A stretch of DNA of 6,556 bases from an uncultured Selenomonadaceae bacterium (GTDB lineage Bacteria; Bacillota; Negativicutes; Selenomonadales; Selenomonadaceae). Positions 1-5,856 of this stretch are shown piece by piece. The translations under genes were made by a program, and so were the position numbers. The stretch spans positions 1 through 6,556 of the forward strand of contig CACZOL010000022.1 of the NCBI GenBank assembly GCA_902782705.1, given 5' to 3'. The notes beneath the pieces are model-generated. The model ran no database searches and had not been told where the DNA came from. It saw nothing but the letters and a program-made list of their open reading frames with translations. Numbering within the stretch: the stretch's first letter is position 1; each line of letters starts with the position of its first letter.

Positions 1-191
1 AGCAAATGCTCCGCCACGTTGACACTGTGCTCCAAAAGGCCTCCTTCCTTGCAGAGATGAAACTTCGTCGAGGCCGGAGCCGTTAGGTATTCCGTTTCCG
101 TCTCCACGAATTTCATCAACTCCGCAAATTCCGCCCAACGCTCCGAGACCTTTTCCTTCAACGCTTCATAGCGCGTTATCACTTCATTCAT
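1..191 (-). CDS. HD-domain protein (probable metal-dependent phosphohydrolase), N-terminal fragment
   Basis: About 63 codons of an open frame leave the left edge, so the gene is cut by the window, not broken. The reading starts MNEVITRYEALKEKVSERW and runs into the stretch APASTKFHLCKEGGLLEHS (residues 38-56). The GGLLEHS pattern is typical of the start of an HD domain, where the His (residue 55 here) is the first metal ligand. The diagnostic HD pair would come further on, outside the window. HD proteins usually hydrolyse phosphate esters or nucleotides; the substrate here cannot be told. ATG at 191 is chosen because GGAGG (201-205) lies 9 nt upstream; the other nearby ATG (185-187) hits a stop after two codons. 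The start overlaps the end of the WYL regulator gene by 8 nt, so the two are probably cotranscribed and translationally coupled. Similar small HD proteins are common in phages and integrative elements of Firmicutes (family knowledge, not shown here). Confidence 0.78.
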   Translation of the reverse strand, partial: MNEVITRYEALKEKVSERWAEFAELMKFVETETEYLTAPASTKFHLCKEGGLLEHSVNVAEHL

Positions 192-1200
192 TTCTTTTTC
201 CCTCCCCATCGGCGCAATACGTCTCAAACATTCCCTGCACAACTTTCGCTATGCTTTTCCGCAGGCTGTTCGGCGACAGGATTTCTACACACTCCCCGTA
301 CTGGAGTGCCCAGTATTTCATGGCTGATTCATTGCATTTCAGTGTTACCAACATTTTTCCGCCATCTTCTACACGAACGTGAAAATCTTTGCCGAACCAA
401 TCCACAAGATCGTCCATCATATATGTGTCGGCTATAAGTTTCACCGTTACGCTGTCACCGTTGAACATATAGATATGTTCCGCCATGTGCTTTGGGAGGC
501 TCCACCCTTTGGCAAAATCCTTGACTTTGCTTTTAGGTTTAATTGGTTCGGATAACATGGCAACGGAGGTTATTCGGTCAATACGGTAATGGCTCACATC
601 ATCATATTTGTCGTAATTGCCAATCAGATAGTATCGCCCGTTGTTGGCTACTAGCTGATATGGATTTACGATATACGGTTCGTTTCGCTTGGGATGGAGT
701 TTGAAGTCCGTCCCGTAAGTGTTATAGATGAAACTGACCTTGCGCTTCGCTTCAATAGCGTCATTCAGCACGTCCAAGGCAATCATCGTCTGCTTGTTGT
801 CGGTGTGAAACAGTTCAGGCAGATTTGACACATGGGATACTTTTGCGTGAAAGTAACGATTTCCAAAACTCTTTAATTTCTCAATGAGCCGCGTTGCTTG
901 CTTTCTTGAAATGCTCTTAGAAAACAGGACGCTGTCGATCAACATTCGAAGTTCCGCGTCGTCAAACTCTCGATCTGCTAAATAACAGCCTCGATCCGTA
1001 ATAATGTCATAGCCCATATCTTTGAGTGACCGGATATTGTTGTGAATGGAACGTCGATCACACTCCATGCTGTAATTCACCCGCAGCAAGTCAATGATTT
1101 CTTGTTGCGTCAAGAGATGCTTGGCGTCCGTATAGTCCTTTAATATCTCCAATATCAACATATTCAACATTTTCTTGTTGTTGCCAGCGTGCACATTCAA
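184..1200 (-). CDS. WYL-domain transcriptional regulator (HTH-WYL-WCX)
   Basis: A 338-residue cytoplasmic DNA-binding regulator. Residues about 11-75 form an N-terminal winged helix-turn-helix, with the likely recognition region around DRRSIHNNIRSLKDMGY (48-64). The WYL domain follows at about 145-215: its signature is degenerate, YYLIGNY at 190-196 in place of the W-Y-L core, followed by the conserved RIDRI at 206-210. Residues about 250-327 fit the WCX C-terminal extension. The length is normal for the family. WYL domains are thought to sense ligands such as nucleic acid or nucleotides; the ligand here is unknown. The start is TTG at 1200, supported by GGAGGTG (1207-1213) at good spacing; GTG at codon 3 or ATG at codon 11 are alternatives with no better site. 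The gene precedes the HD-domain gene with an 8-nt overlap. A perfect inverted repeat beside its promoter suggests autoregulation. GC is clearly lower than in the genes to the right (about 42% in four lines counted by hand), which hints at horizontal origin. Confidence 0.9.
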   Translation of the reverse strand: MNVHAGNNKKMLNMLILEILKDYTDAKHLLTQQEIIDLLRVNYSMECDRRSIHNNIRSLKDMGYDIITDRGCYLADREFDDAELRMLIDSVLFSKSISRKQATRLIEKLKSFGNRYFHAKVSHVSNLPELFHTDNKQTMIALDVLNDAIEAKRKVSFIYNTYGTDFKLHPKRNEPYIVNPYQLVANNGRYYLIGNYDKYDDVSHYRIDRITSVAMLSEPIKPKSKVKDFAKGWSLPKHMAEHIYMFNGDSVTVKLIADTYMMDDLVDWFGKDFHVRVEDGGKMLVTLKCNESAMKYWALQYGECVEILSPNSLRKSIAKVVQGMFETYCADGEGKRNE

Positions 1201-1206
1201 CTAAAA

Positions 1207-1213
1207 CACCTCC
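1207..1213 (-). promoter_or_regulatory. Ribosome binding site deciding the TTG start of the WYL regulator
   Basis: Read on the minus strand this is GGAGGTG. The GGAGG core (1209-1213) is separated by 8 nt from TTG at 1200. The good match and spacing favour this rare start codon over the internal ATG at codon 11. Confidence 0.7.
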
Positions 1214-1244
1214 GATGAATCGGTTCTCTTTTTCTTTCAAGGTC

Positions 1245-1253
1245 ATTATAACA
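1245..1253 (-). promoter_or_regulatory. Extended -10 promoter of the WYL-HD operon
   Basis: On the minus strand the sequence is TGTTATAAT: a perfect TATAAT (1250-1245) preceded by the TGn extension of an extended -10 element. No good -35 hexamer lies 17 nt upstream; that place is occupied by the inverted repeat at 1259-1280. Transcription would begin near 1238, giving a leader of about 38 nt. The weak -35 together with an overlapping palindrome fits a promoter controlled by a bound regulator, which is an inference. Confidence 0.6.
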
Positions 1254-1258
1254 TAAGC

Positions 1259-1280
1259 TATGGGTAAAAAATTACCCATA
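1259..1280. promoter_or_regulatory. Perfect inverted repeat, candidate operator
   Basis: Two perfect 9-nt arms, TATGGGTAA (1259-1267) and TTACCCATA (1272-1280), are separated by AAAA. The centre lies in the -35 zone of the promoter for the WYL gene. The symmetry and position are what a dimeric DNA-binding protein would use, most simply the WYL regulator itself. It is unlikely to be a terminator because no T-tract follows on either strand and the stem is AT-rich. Confidence 0.6.
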
Positions 1281-1289
1281 AGACTTTCC

Positions 1290-1325
1290 AAAAAAAAGAC
1301 AGGCAACTTCAAACGAAGCTGCCTG
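1290..1325 (-). terminator. Rho-independent terminator of the queD-queE-phosphoethanolamine transferase cluster
   Basis: Read on the minus strand, CAGGCAGCTTC (1325-1315), loop GTTT, and GAAGTTGCCTG (1310-1300) form an 11-bp stem with one G-U wobble. It is followed by TC and a run of eight T (1297-1290). It is a one-way terminator, since no T-run follows on the plus strand. It lies about 180 nt after the transferase stop codon and just before the promoter of the WYL gene, so it separates the two transcription units. Confidence 0.9.
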
Positions 1326-1502
1326 CATAAGAAACATGCATAAACAATTACTATGAAAGGAAGCACTCAGGAAACTCGGGCCGTCTCTAGAGTCTTTGCT
1401 TTGCAAGGAATTTCTCCAATAATATTTCCGCTATGAAATATCTGGAGTAAGATTTCCCGATTTTTTGATTTTCCTATTTCCTTACTCCAACAACTATTAT
1501 GC
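1326..1502. other. Gene-free AT-rich 3' region with inverted repeats
   Basis: This stretch lies between the transferase stop and the terminator. I see no convincing gene; the frame that crosses it on the minus strand (down to 1367) is mostly a shadow of the transferase. It holds a short hairpin ATATTTC-CGCTAT-GAAATAT (1422-1441) and a wider inverted repeat described separately. It would be transcribed as a long 3' untranslated region. It may also be decayed DNA or a dispersed repeat, which cannot be judged from one copy. Confidence 0.5.
1443..1489. repeat. Inverted repeat enclosing a period-8 tract
   Basis: Arms TGGAGTAAG (1443-1451) and CTTACTCCA (1481-1489) are perfect 9-bp complements, 29 nt apart. 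The interior, beginning at 1451, reads as near repeats of an 8-nt unit: GATTTCCC, GATTTTTT, GATTTTCC, TATTTCCT. The meaning is unknown; it could be an RNA stem in the 3' untranslated region or the scar of a small mobile repeat. Confidence 0.5.
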
Positions 1503-3194
1503 TTACTTCCCTCGTATCTGCGTATCGTAATTCTCCTCGCCAAAGAAACGAGGACGAGACGCGTCAAATTCTTCGTTGACGACGCTCTTATGGGGATTCC
1601 ATTCCTCCGTTTTGATATCGGCAAGATCCATCAAAGTGTGAATCATGTCATCCGTCCGGTATGGGCGGTCGGCCGCGTCCTCGATGGCTTCCCATTTCTC
1701 CGGATACTTGTCTCGGAACTTTTGTGACGCCCAGAAAATCACGGGAATCTCGATCATGTGGCGGTCGGGGTTTTCCTCCAGATGCCCGGCAATGCTGCCG
1801 CCTTCATCGTAAACCGCCTCGCCGTGATCCGGCACATAAATCACCAGCGCCTCCTTGTCACGGAAACGATTAATGATTTCGCTGACGATATAGTCGTTGT
1901 AATAAAGCGCATTGTCGTATTGGGCAACGATTTCCCTATACCGCTCGCCGATCTGGAGTTTGACGTCCTCGGCCTTGAATTTGTGGAAAGCATACGGATA
2001 GCGATTGTAATAAAGTCCGTGGCCGCCCATCAAATGCAGCACATAAAAATTTCGGTCCGGCGACGCGTCAGCAAGGGCCTCGTCGAGCAACGGAAACAGT
2101 TCCTCATCGAGAATACCCGAATCCTCCAACGAATCCCGCAGACGCGTGAACTTGTGCATTGTGCTGTGATTCGCGTATAGCTGGGCAACGTTGCCCCACA
2201 TGCCGGAACTTTCTTGATTGGAAAGCCAGTGCGTCCGATATCCGGCGGCGTTCATCACGTCGATCAGATTGTGATACTCATACCACGACTTGTCCGACTC
2301 GTAATCGCAGAACGTAAAAAGCTCGCTCAAGACCTCCACTGTCGTCGAGTGTGGACTGATGACGTCACTCATCGCGACGATCTCTCCCTTCGCCTGCATC
2401 TCGTCGAGATGGGGCGTATTGGAAAGATAATAGCCGTACAGGTGCATGTGGTTCCGGTTCGTCGACTCGCCGAGAATGAACACGATATTCTTGATTTCGC
2501 TGTTGTTTTCCGTCAGGTCAATATGTGTGTCGATGGCGTCCGCCAGCCGATGATAGGCAATCGCGTTCTCGACGGCAAGAGACGTCGCGCCGACAATCCT
2601 CGCTGCGGGCAAAAGCTCACAGGCAAAAAATTCCGCGTAATACGGCAACACAGCGACAAGTGAAATGAGCCCTGCCGCCATCAGTCCTTTGCAAAGCGAG
2701 CGTTTCCAAGCGTCCGAAAGCGAAACGTCCCGCAGACGCCGCCACGCGAAAAAAATCACGACGCCGCCAAGAAGGACCGCACCCAGTTCCCGCCTTGTCA
2801 CATACATCTGCAAAAATTCGACGGCTTCCTTCCGATTCGTCTCCAGTACGGAATTGACGATGCCCGCGCCAATCAAAGCCTCGTACGTATACATAACAAA
2901 CGATTCCATGCCAAACATCAGGACTGAGACAATGAGCAACGCCGTCTTCACACGCGAAATCCAAACACCGGAAAGGAAGCGGCGCAGTACTGCCATCAAC
3001 AGCACAAAACAAAAAAACAATGCAAGACCGTATCCGAGTGTCAGCAAGATCTCCTGTTTCAGCAGAAGCGACCAAGCCATCGTAAAATAATTGAAGAAAA
3101 AGAGCAGGAAAAGAAAACCCGTATGCTCCGTGAATGTTTGTTCTATCGCTTCCCATAAACGCAGGGAAGCGTTTTTTATGCCGTTTTGTTCCAT
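1503..3194 (-). CDS. Phosphoethanolamine transferase (EptA/CptA-type, sulfatase superfamily)
   Basis: A 563-residue inner-membrane enzyme predicted to move phosphoethanolamine from phosphatidylethanolamine to an envelope glycolipid such as lipid A or LPS core. There are five hydrophobic segments at about 26-46, 49-71, 83-105, 137-151 and 167-190, then a soluble extracytoplasmic catalytic domain from about 235. LGESTNRNHMHLYGY (241-255) carries the metal ligand Glu243 and the nucleophile Thr245. HLMGGHGLYYNRYP (387-400) supplies His387 and His392, and VPDHGE (454-459) supplies Asp456 and His457; His471 is another likely site residue. The GESTNR-LYGY form resembles CptA (heptose phosphate transferase) more than EptA, but the acceptor cannot be fixed. 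The length is normal. ATG at 3194 has a GGGGGAG about 11 nt upstream, a little far. It starts 23 nt after queE, so it is probably cotranscribed with queD and queE, and the terminator at 1290-1325 ends the unit. Confidence 0.9.
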   Translation of the reverse strand: MEQNGIKNASLRLWEAIEQTFTEHTGFLFLLFFFNYFTMAWSLLLKQEILLTLGYGLALFFCFVLLMAVLRRFLSGVWISRVKTALLIVSVLMFGMESFVMYTYEALIGAGIVNSVLETNRKEAVEFLQMYVTRRELGAVLLGGVVIFFAWRRLRDVSLSDAWKRSLCKGLMAAGLISLVAVLPYYAEFFACELLPAARIVGATSLAVENAIAYHRLADAIDTHIDLTENNSEIKNIVFILGESTNRNHMHLYGYYLSNTPHLDEMQAKGEIVAMSDVISPHSTTVEVLSELFTFCDYESDKSWYEYHNLIDVMNAAGYRTHWLSNQESSGMWGNVAQLYANHSTMHKFTRLRDSLEDSGILDEELFPLLDEALADASPDRNFYVLHLMGGHGLYYNRYPYAFHKFKAEDVKLQIGERYREIVAQYDNALYYNDYIVSEIINRFRDKEALVIYVPDHGEAVYDEGGSIAGHLEENPDRHMIEIPVIFWASQKFRDKYPEKWEAIEDAADRPYRTDDMIHTLMDLADIKTEEWNPHKSVVNEEFDASRPRFFGEENYDTQIRGK

Positions 3195-3217
3195 AGACTT
3201 CGGCTCTCCCCCGTCGT

Positions 3218-3949
3218 TTATCGTATCCCCATCATGCTATGTGCTTGCGGAATCAGCCGTACATCCCGCAGTACGCGAAGCGCGCGAGCCTGCATCATAA
3301 GAAGCGTCTCCGCTTTCGGCGGCACGCAGCCGCCTTTCGATGTCACCGGCTGCAAGATCAGCGGAATATCGGCGCGGATATCCGCAATGATGCGGCATGC
3401 CTCAGAAAACTCATTCTCCGTCAAATCCGCTGTGACCACGAGTTTTACATAAACGTCCTTTGCCGCCGCCGTCTCCAAAAAGGCGCGATGACGCGCCCAA
3501 AGCTTTTCTCCCGCCGCGCTGGGCGGCTTCACGTCCATGCTGACAATATCTACATGCGAAAGGATCTTTTTCAACTCATCGACGAGCGTCCCGTTCGTCT
3601 CCAAAAAAATCCGCGAGGAAACGCGCTCCGCAATCGCCGCAATAAAATCGGCATGCAAAAGCGGCTCGCCGCCGGTAAAACTCACCGAATGGTGCAGCGT
3701 CGCGTCGAGCAGGTCTTGAATATAATCCGCCGCATTTTCGACGGAAACGGGATTCGCCACGGAAAGCTCCGGCTCCTCCGAGCGAAGCGTTTCTACCGTG
3801 CAAAACGGATGGCTGCCGACTGCATGCGCCGTATCGCAATAGCGGCATTTGAGATTGCACCCCTCAAAACGTACGAACACCTGACGATGACCGATATACG
3901 GTCCTTCGCCCTGCGCCGAGGAAAAAATCTCGATCAGATTTCCCGTCAT
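3218..3949 (-). CDS. queE: 7-carboxy-7-deazaguanine synthase QueE (radical SAM)
   Basis: A 243-residue cytoplasmic radical SAM enzyme that turns 6-carboxy-5,6,7,8-tetrahydropterin into 7-carboxy-7-deazaguanine, the ring contraction step on the way to preQ0 and queuosine. Early residues IFSSAQGEGPYIGHRQVFVR (8-27) are the usual QueE opening. EGCNLKCRYCDT (29-40) contains the cluster ligands Cys31, Cys35 and Cys38. SFTGGEPLLH (90-99) contains the GGEP SAM-binding motif, ETNGT follows, and the C-terminal PQAHSMMGIR resembles the conserved end of the family. The length is typical. ATG at 3949 follows the queD stop after 2 nt, with GAGGA about 9 nt upstream inside queD, so the two genes are tightly coupled. 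QueC, which uses the product, is not in the window. Confidence 0.96.
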   Translation of the reverse strand: MTGNLIEIFSSAQGEGPYIGHRQVFVRFEGCNLKCRYCDTAHAVGSHPFCTVETLRSEEPELSVANPVSVENAADYIQDLLDATLHHSVSFTGGEPLLHADFIAAIAERVSSRIFLETNGTLVDELKKILSHVDIVSMDVKPPSAAGEKLWARHRAFLETAAAKDVYVKLVVTADLTENEFSEACRIIADIRADIPLILQPVTSKGGCVPPKAETLLMMQARALRVLRDVRLIPQAHSMMGIR

Positions 3950-3951
3950 GC

Positions 3952-4341
3952 TTACGCTTCCTCAAAATACCGCACCGCCGAATGCGCCGACTCCCATACC
4001 AGCACCTCGGCAAGACGCACGGAACGCGCGGAATTCTGCCGGAAAATCTCATGCGCGGCCATCGACCTGTACACATACTGCGCGATATTCTCCGCCGTCG
4101 GATTCTTGCCTGCGAACGCCTGCAGATCGTTCAAGCATTGATGGTCGAGTGTTGCCGCGACGTCTTTCAGTGCCTGGTTCAGCAGCTTAAAATCGACAAG
4201 CAGCCCAAGCTCGTCCAGCTCACGCCCCTGCACTTTCGCCGCGACAGTCCACGTATGACCATGCAGACGATCGCATTTTCCCGGATAGCCCTCTACGCGA
4301 TGCGCTGCGTCAAATGTACATTTCACTTCCAATTCAAACAC
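3952..4341 (-). CDS. queD: 6-carboxy-5,6,7,8-tetrahydropterin synthase QueD
   Basis: A 129-residue cytoplasmic enzyme of the pterin synthase (PTPS) fold that converts 7,8-dihydroneopterin triphosphate to 6-carboxy-tetrahydropterin, the substrate chain for QueE. From the start chosen here, FDAAH gives zinc ligand His14, GKCDRLHGH gives the catalytic Cys23 and zinc ligands His27 and His29, LDH in the middle gives the Asp-His pair, and VWESAHS near the end gives the conserved substrate-binding Glu. The frame could open at GTG 4350 (132 residues), but AGGAG (4352-4356) is then only 1 nt away. GTG at 4341 has 10 nt spacing and begins FELEVKCTFDAAH, like other family members. It is the first gene of the queD-queE-transferase cluster. 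Confidence 0.95.
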   Translation of the reverse strand: MFELEVKCTFDAAHRVEGYPGKCDRLHGHTWTVAAKVQGRELDELGLLVDFKLLNQALKDVAATLDHQCLNDLQAFAGKNPTAENIAQYVYRSMAAHEIFRQNSARSVRLAEVLVWESAHSAVRYFEEA

Positions 4342-4351
4342 AAAATACACG

Positions 4352-4356
4352 CTCCT
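4352..4356 (-). promoter_or_regulatory. Ribosome binding site deciding the queD start
   Basis: AGGAG on the minus strand. It lies 10 nt before GTG at 4341 but only 1 nt before the in-frame GTG at 4350, so the shorter protein is preferred. Confidence 0.6.
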
Positions 4357-4373
4357 AAAATATATAGATTATG

Positions 4374-4411
4374 ATCGATTTTGGGCTGCATTCCCTTGCC
4401 CACCCCTCGAT
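4374..4411 (-). promoter_or_regulatory. Foldable leader element upstream of queD
   Basis: On the minus strand, ATCGA (4411-4407) can pair with TCGAT (4378-4374). Enclosed within it, TGGGC (4402-4398) can pair with GCCCA (4386-4382) around an 11-nt loop. The fold would sit about 33-70 nt before the queD start, in the predicted 5' leader. Riboswitches for preQ1 are known in front of queuosine genes in other Firmicutes, but I could not match the preQ1-I consensus here, so this is only a candidate. Confidence 0.25.
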
Positions 4412-4471
4412 GAGAATACAAGCTCAGCAGATTTAACCATCAGCTATATATCAATAATTTTTATGCAACGT

Positions 4472-4500
4472 ATCTTACCACTTTCTCCGCCCTTTGCCAA
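4472..4500 (-). promoter_or_regulatory. Candidate promoter of the queD-queE-transferase cluster
   Basis: Minus-strand TTGGCA (4500-4495, 5 of 6 to the -35 consensus), a 17-nt spacer, and TAAGAT (4477-4472, 4 of 6 to the -10). It would give a leader of roughly 125 nt that contains the foldable element. A 6-bp inverted repeat TTTGCC-N9-GGCAAA (4493-4513) overlaps the -35 and could be a protein site. Confidence 0.45.
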
Positions 4501-4527
4501 GAGAAACGGCAAACACGGGAAAGGATA

Positions 4528-4557
4528 TGGACAAACGACGCAAAGCTGTGATACATT
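4528..4557 (+). promoter_or_regulatory. Candidate promoter of uraA
   Basis: TGGACA (4528-4533, 5 of 6) and TACATT (4552-4557, 4 of 6) are separated by 18 nt. Transcription would begin near 4564, leaving a short leader of about 36 nt. I see no PyrR-type attenuator or terminator hairpin in that leader, so regulation by attenuation is not supported. Confidence 0.35.
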
Positions 4558-4599
4558 TTTACAGGAAATGACCAACATTTTGAAAGGAGATCATTTTTA

Positions 4600-5856
4600 A
4601 TGCGCGAAAAATCCATTCCGCCCGACGCGAGACTTCCGCTCGGGCAAACGATACCTTTGAGCCTCCAGCATCTTTTTGCCATGTTCGGCTCGACGGTACT
4701 CGTACCGATCCTTTTCAAGATCAATCCGGCGACGGTGCTTTTATTCAACGGTATCGGCACATTAATTTATTTGATATTGTGCAAGGGGAAGATTCCCGCC
4801 TATCTCGGCTCGAGCTTCGCGTTTCTCTCCCCCGTGTTTCTCGTACTCTCAAAATACAGCTATGAAGCGGCATTGGGCGGATTCATCGTCGTTGGCGCGA
4901 TTTTCTGTCTCGTGGCGATGATTGTTCGCGCCGTTGGCACGAAATGGATTGACTACATTTTTCCGCCTGCCGCGATGGGTGCCATTGTCGCGGTTATTGG
5001 TCTGGAGCTGATGCCGACTGCCGCCGGCATGGCGGGACTAACGGCGGAGGTACCCGATCCGCGCGCGATTATGGTTTCAATTCTGACGCTTGCGATTACG
5101 GTCTTTTCATCGGTGGCATTTCGCGGACTCTTAGCGATTTTACCAATTTTGATCGGCGTAGTCGGCGGCTATATCATCGCCGCTTTCGCCGGACTCGTGG
5201 ACTGGTCGCCTATTGCCGCCGCGCCGTGGTTCGCGTTGCCGACGATTTACACGCCGGAATTCAATATGAACGCGATCTTGATTATCGTGCCCGCTGCGCT
5301 GGTAGTCATCGTCGAACACGTCGGTCACTTGATTGTCACGGGAAATATCGTCGGAAGCGATTTAACGAAAGATCCCGGCCTTGACCGCTCGCTTCTCGGC
5401 AACGGCATATCGACAATTCTCTCCGGCTTCTTCGGCTCGACGCCGAACACGACCTACGGTGAAAACATCGGCGTCTTGGCAATTACGAAAGTCTTCAGCA
5501 CTTGGGTAATCGGCGGCGCGGCTGTCTGCGCAATCTTGCTCTCCTGCCTCGGAAAGCTCGCCGCCGCGATCCAGAGCATTCCAACACCTGTCATGGGCGG
5601 CGTGTCGCTCCTGCTCTTCGGCGTAATTGCCGCGTCGGGCGTCCGCATTTTCGTCGAGCAGAAGGTGGATTACAATCAGCCGACGAACTTGATTTTGACC
5701 GCGATCGTGCTTGGCGTCGGCGTATCCGGCGCTGGCGTCACGGTGGCGGGCGTTGCGCTGCGCGGTATGGCCCTGGCGACGGTGCTGGCGATTCTTCTGA
5801 ATCTGGCGTTCCGTCTGATTGAACACATACACGGCAACGGAGATACTGCAGAATGA
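4600..5856 (+). CDS. uraA: Uracil permease (NCS2 / nucleobase:cation symporter-2 family)
   Basis: A 418-residue polytopic inner-membrane transporter, predicted to import uracil with protons to feed pyrimidine salvage. It is hydrophobic throughout with many membrane segments, close to the 429 residues of E. coli UraA. LGQTIPLSLQHLFAMFGSTVLVP (14-36) is the conserved first helix. SFAFLSPV (72-79) matches the first half-helix of the substrate site. VEHVGHL (238-244) supplies Glu239 and His243, and TPNTTYGENIGV (281-292) supplies Glu288, matching the two glutamates that bind uracil in UraA. The TTYGENIGV form marks uracil rather than xanthine or urate permeases. ATG at 4600 has AAAGGAG about 10 nt upstream. 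The stop codon overlaps the start of the next gene (ATGA), so the two form an operon. It is divergent from queD. Confidence 0.95.
   Translation: MREKSIPPDARLPLGQTIPLSLQHLFAMFGSTVLVPILFKINPATVLLFNGIGTLIYLILCKGKIPAYLGSSFAFLSPVFLVLSKYSYEAALGGFIVVGAIFCLVAMIVRAVGTKWIDYIFPPAAMGAIVAVIGLELMPTAAGMAGLTAEVPDPRAIMVSILTLAITVFSSVAFRGLLAILPILIGVVGGYIIAAFAGLVDWSPIAAAPWFALPTIYTPEFNMNAILIIVPAALVVIVEHVGHLIVTGNIVGSDLTKDPGLDRSLLGNGISTILSGFFGSTPNTTYGENIGVLAITKVFSTWVIGGAAVCAILLSCLGKLAAAIQSIPTPVMGGVSLLLFGVIAASGVRIFVEQKVDYNQPTNLILTAIVLGVGVSGAGVTVAGVALRGMALATVLAILLNLAFRLIEHIHGNGDTAE

Noticed and set aside
1259..1280. The TATGGGTAA palindrome as a terminator
   Set aside because: The stem is AT-rich with no following T-run on either strand, and a far better terminator lies right beside it.
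1367..1624. An 85-codon minus-strand frame across the transferase 3' end and the gene-free region
   Set aside because: Its first part overlaps the transferase in another frame and its tail runs through the AT-rich region; there is no supported start or domain, so it is not called as a gene.
1758..2663. Two plus-strand open frames of 140 and 149 codons opposite the phosphoethanolamine transferase
   Set aside because: Both are antisense shadows of the catalytic domain with no recognisable family and no convincing ribosome binding site.
3239..4141. A 300-codon plus-strand open frame opposite queE and queD
   Set aside because: It lies antisense to two genes with clear catalytic motifs, is rich in Arg, His and Cys, shows no domain, and is explained by the GC bias of the opposite strand.
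4342..4465. A preQ1-I riboswitch in front of queD
   Set aside because: The leader folds weakly but lacks the expected stem plus A-rich tail with the CUAA-type pseudoknot strand, so it is kept only as an unassigned leader element.
4527..4571. A 14-codon open frame (MDKRRKAVIHFYRK) before uraA, possible leader peptide
   Set aside because: The ribosome binding site is poor (AAAGG only 2 nt before ATG), it overlaps the better-supported promoter, and no attenuator hairpin follows.
5362..5832. A 156-codon minus-strand open frame within uraA
   Set aside because: Antisense shadow of a clear transporter gene, with Arg/Asp/Ala-rich low-complexity content and no domain.
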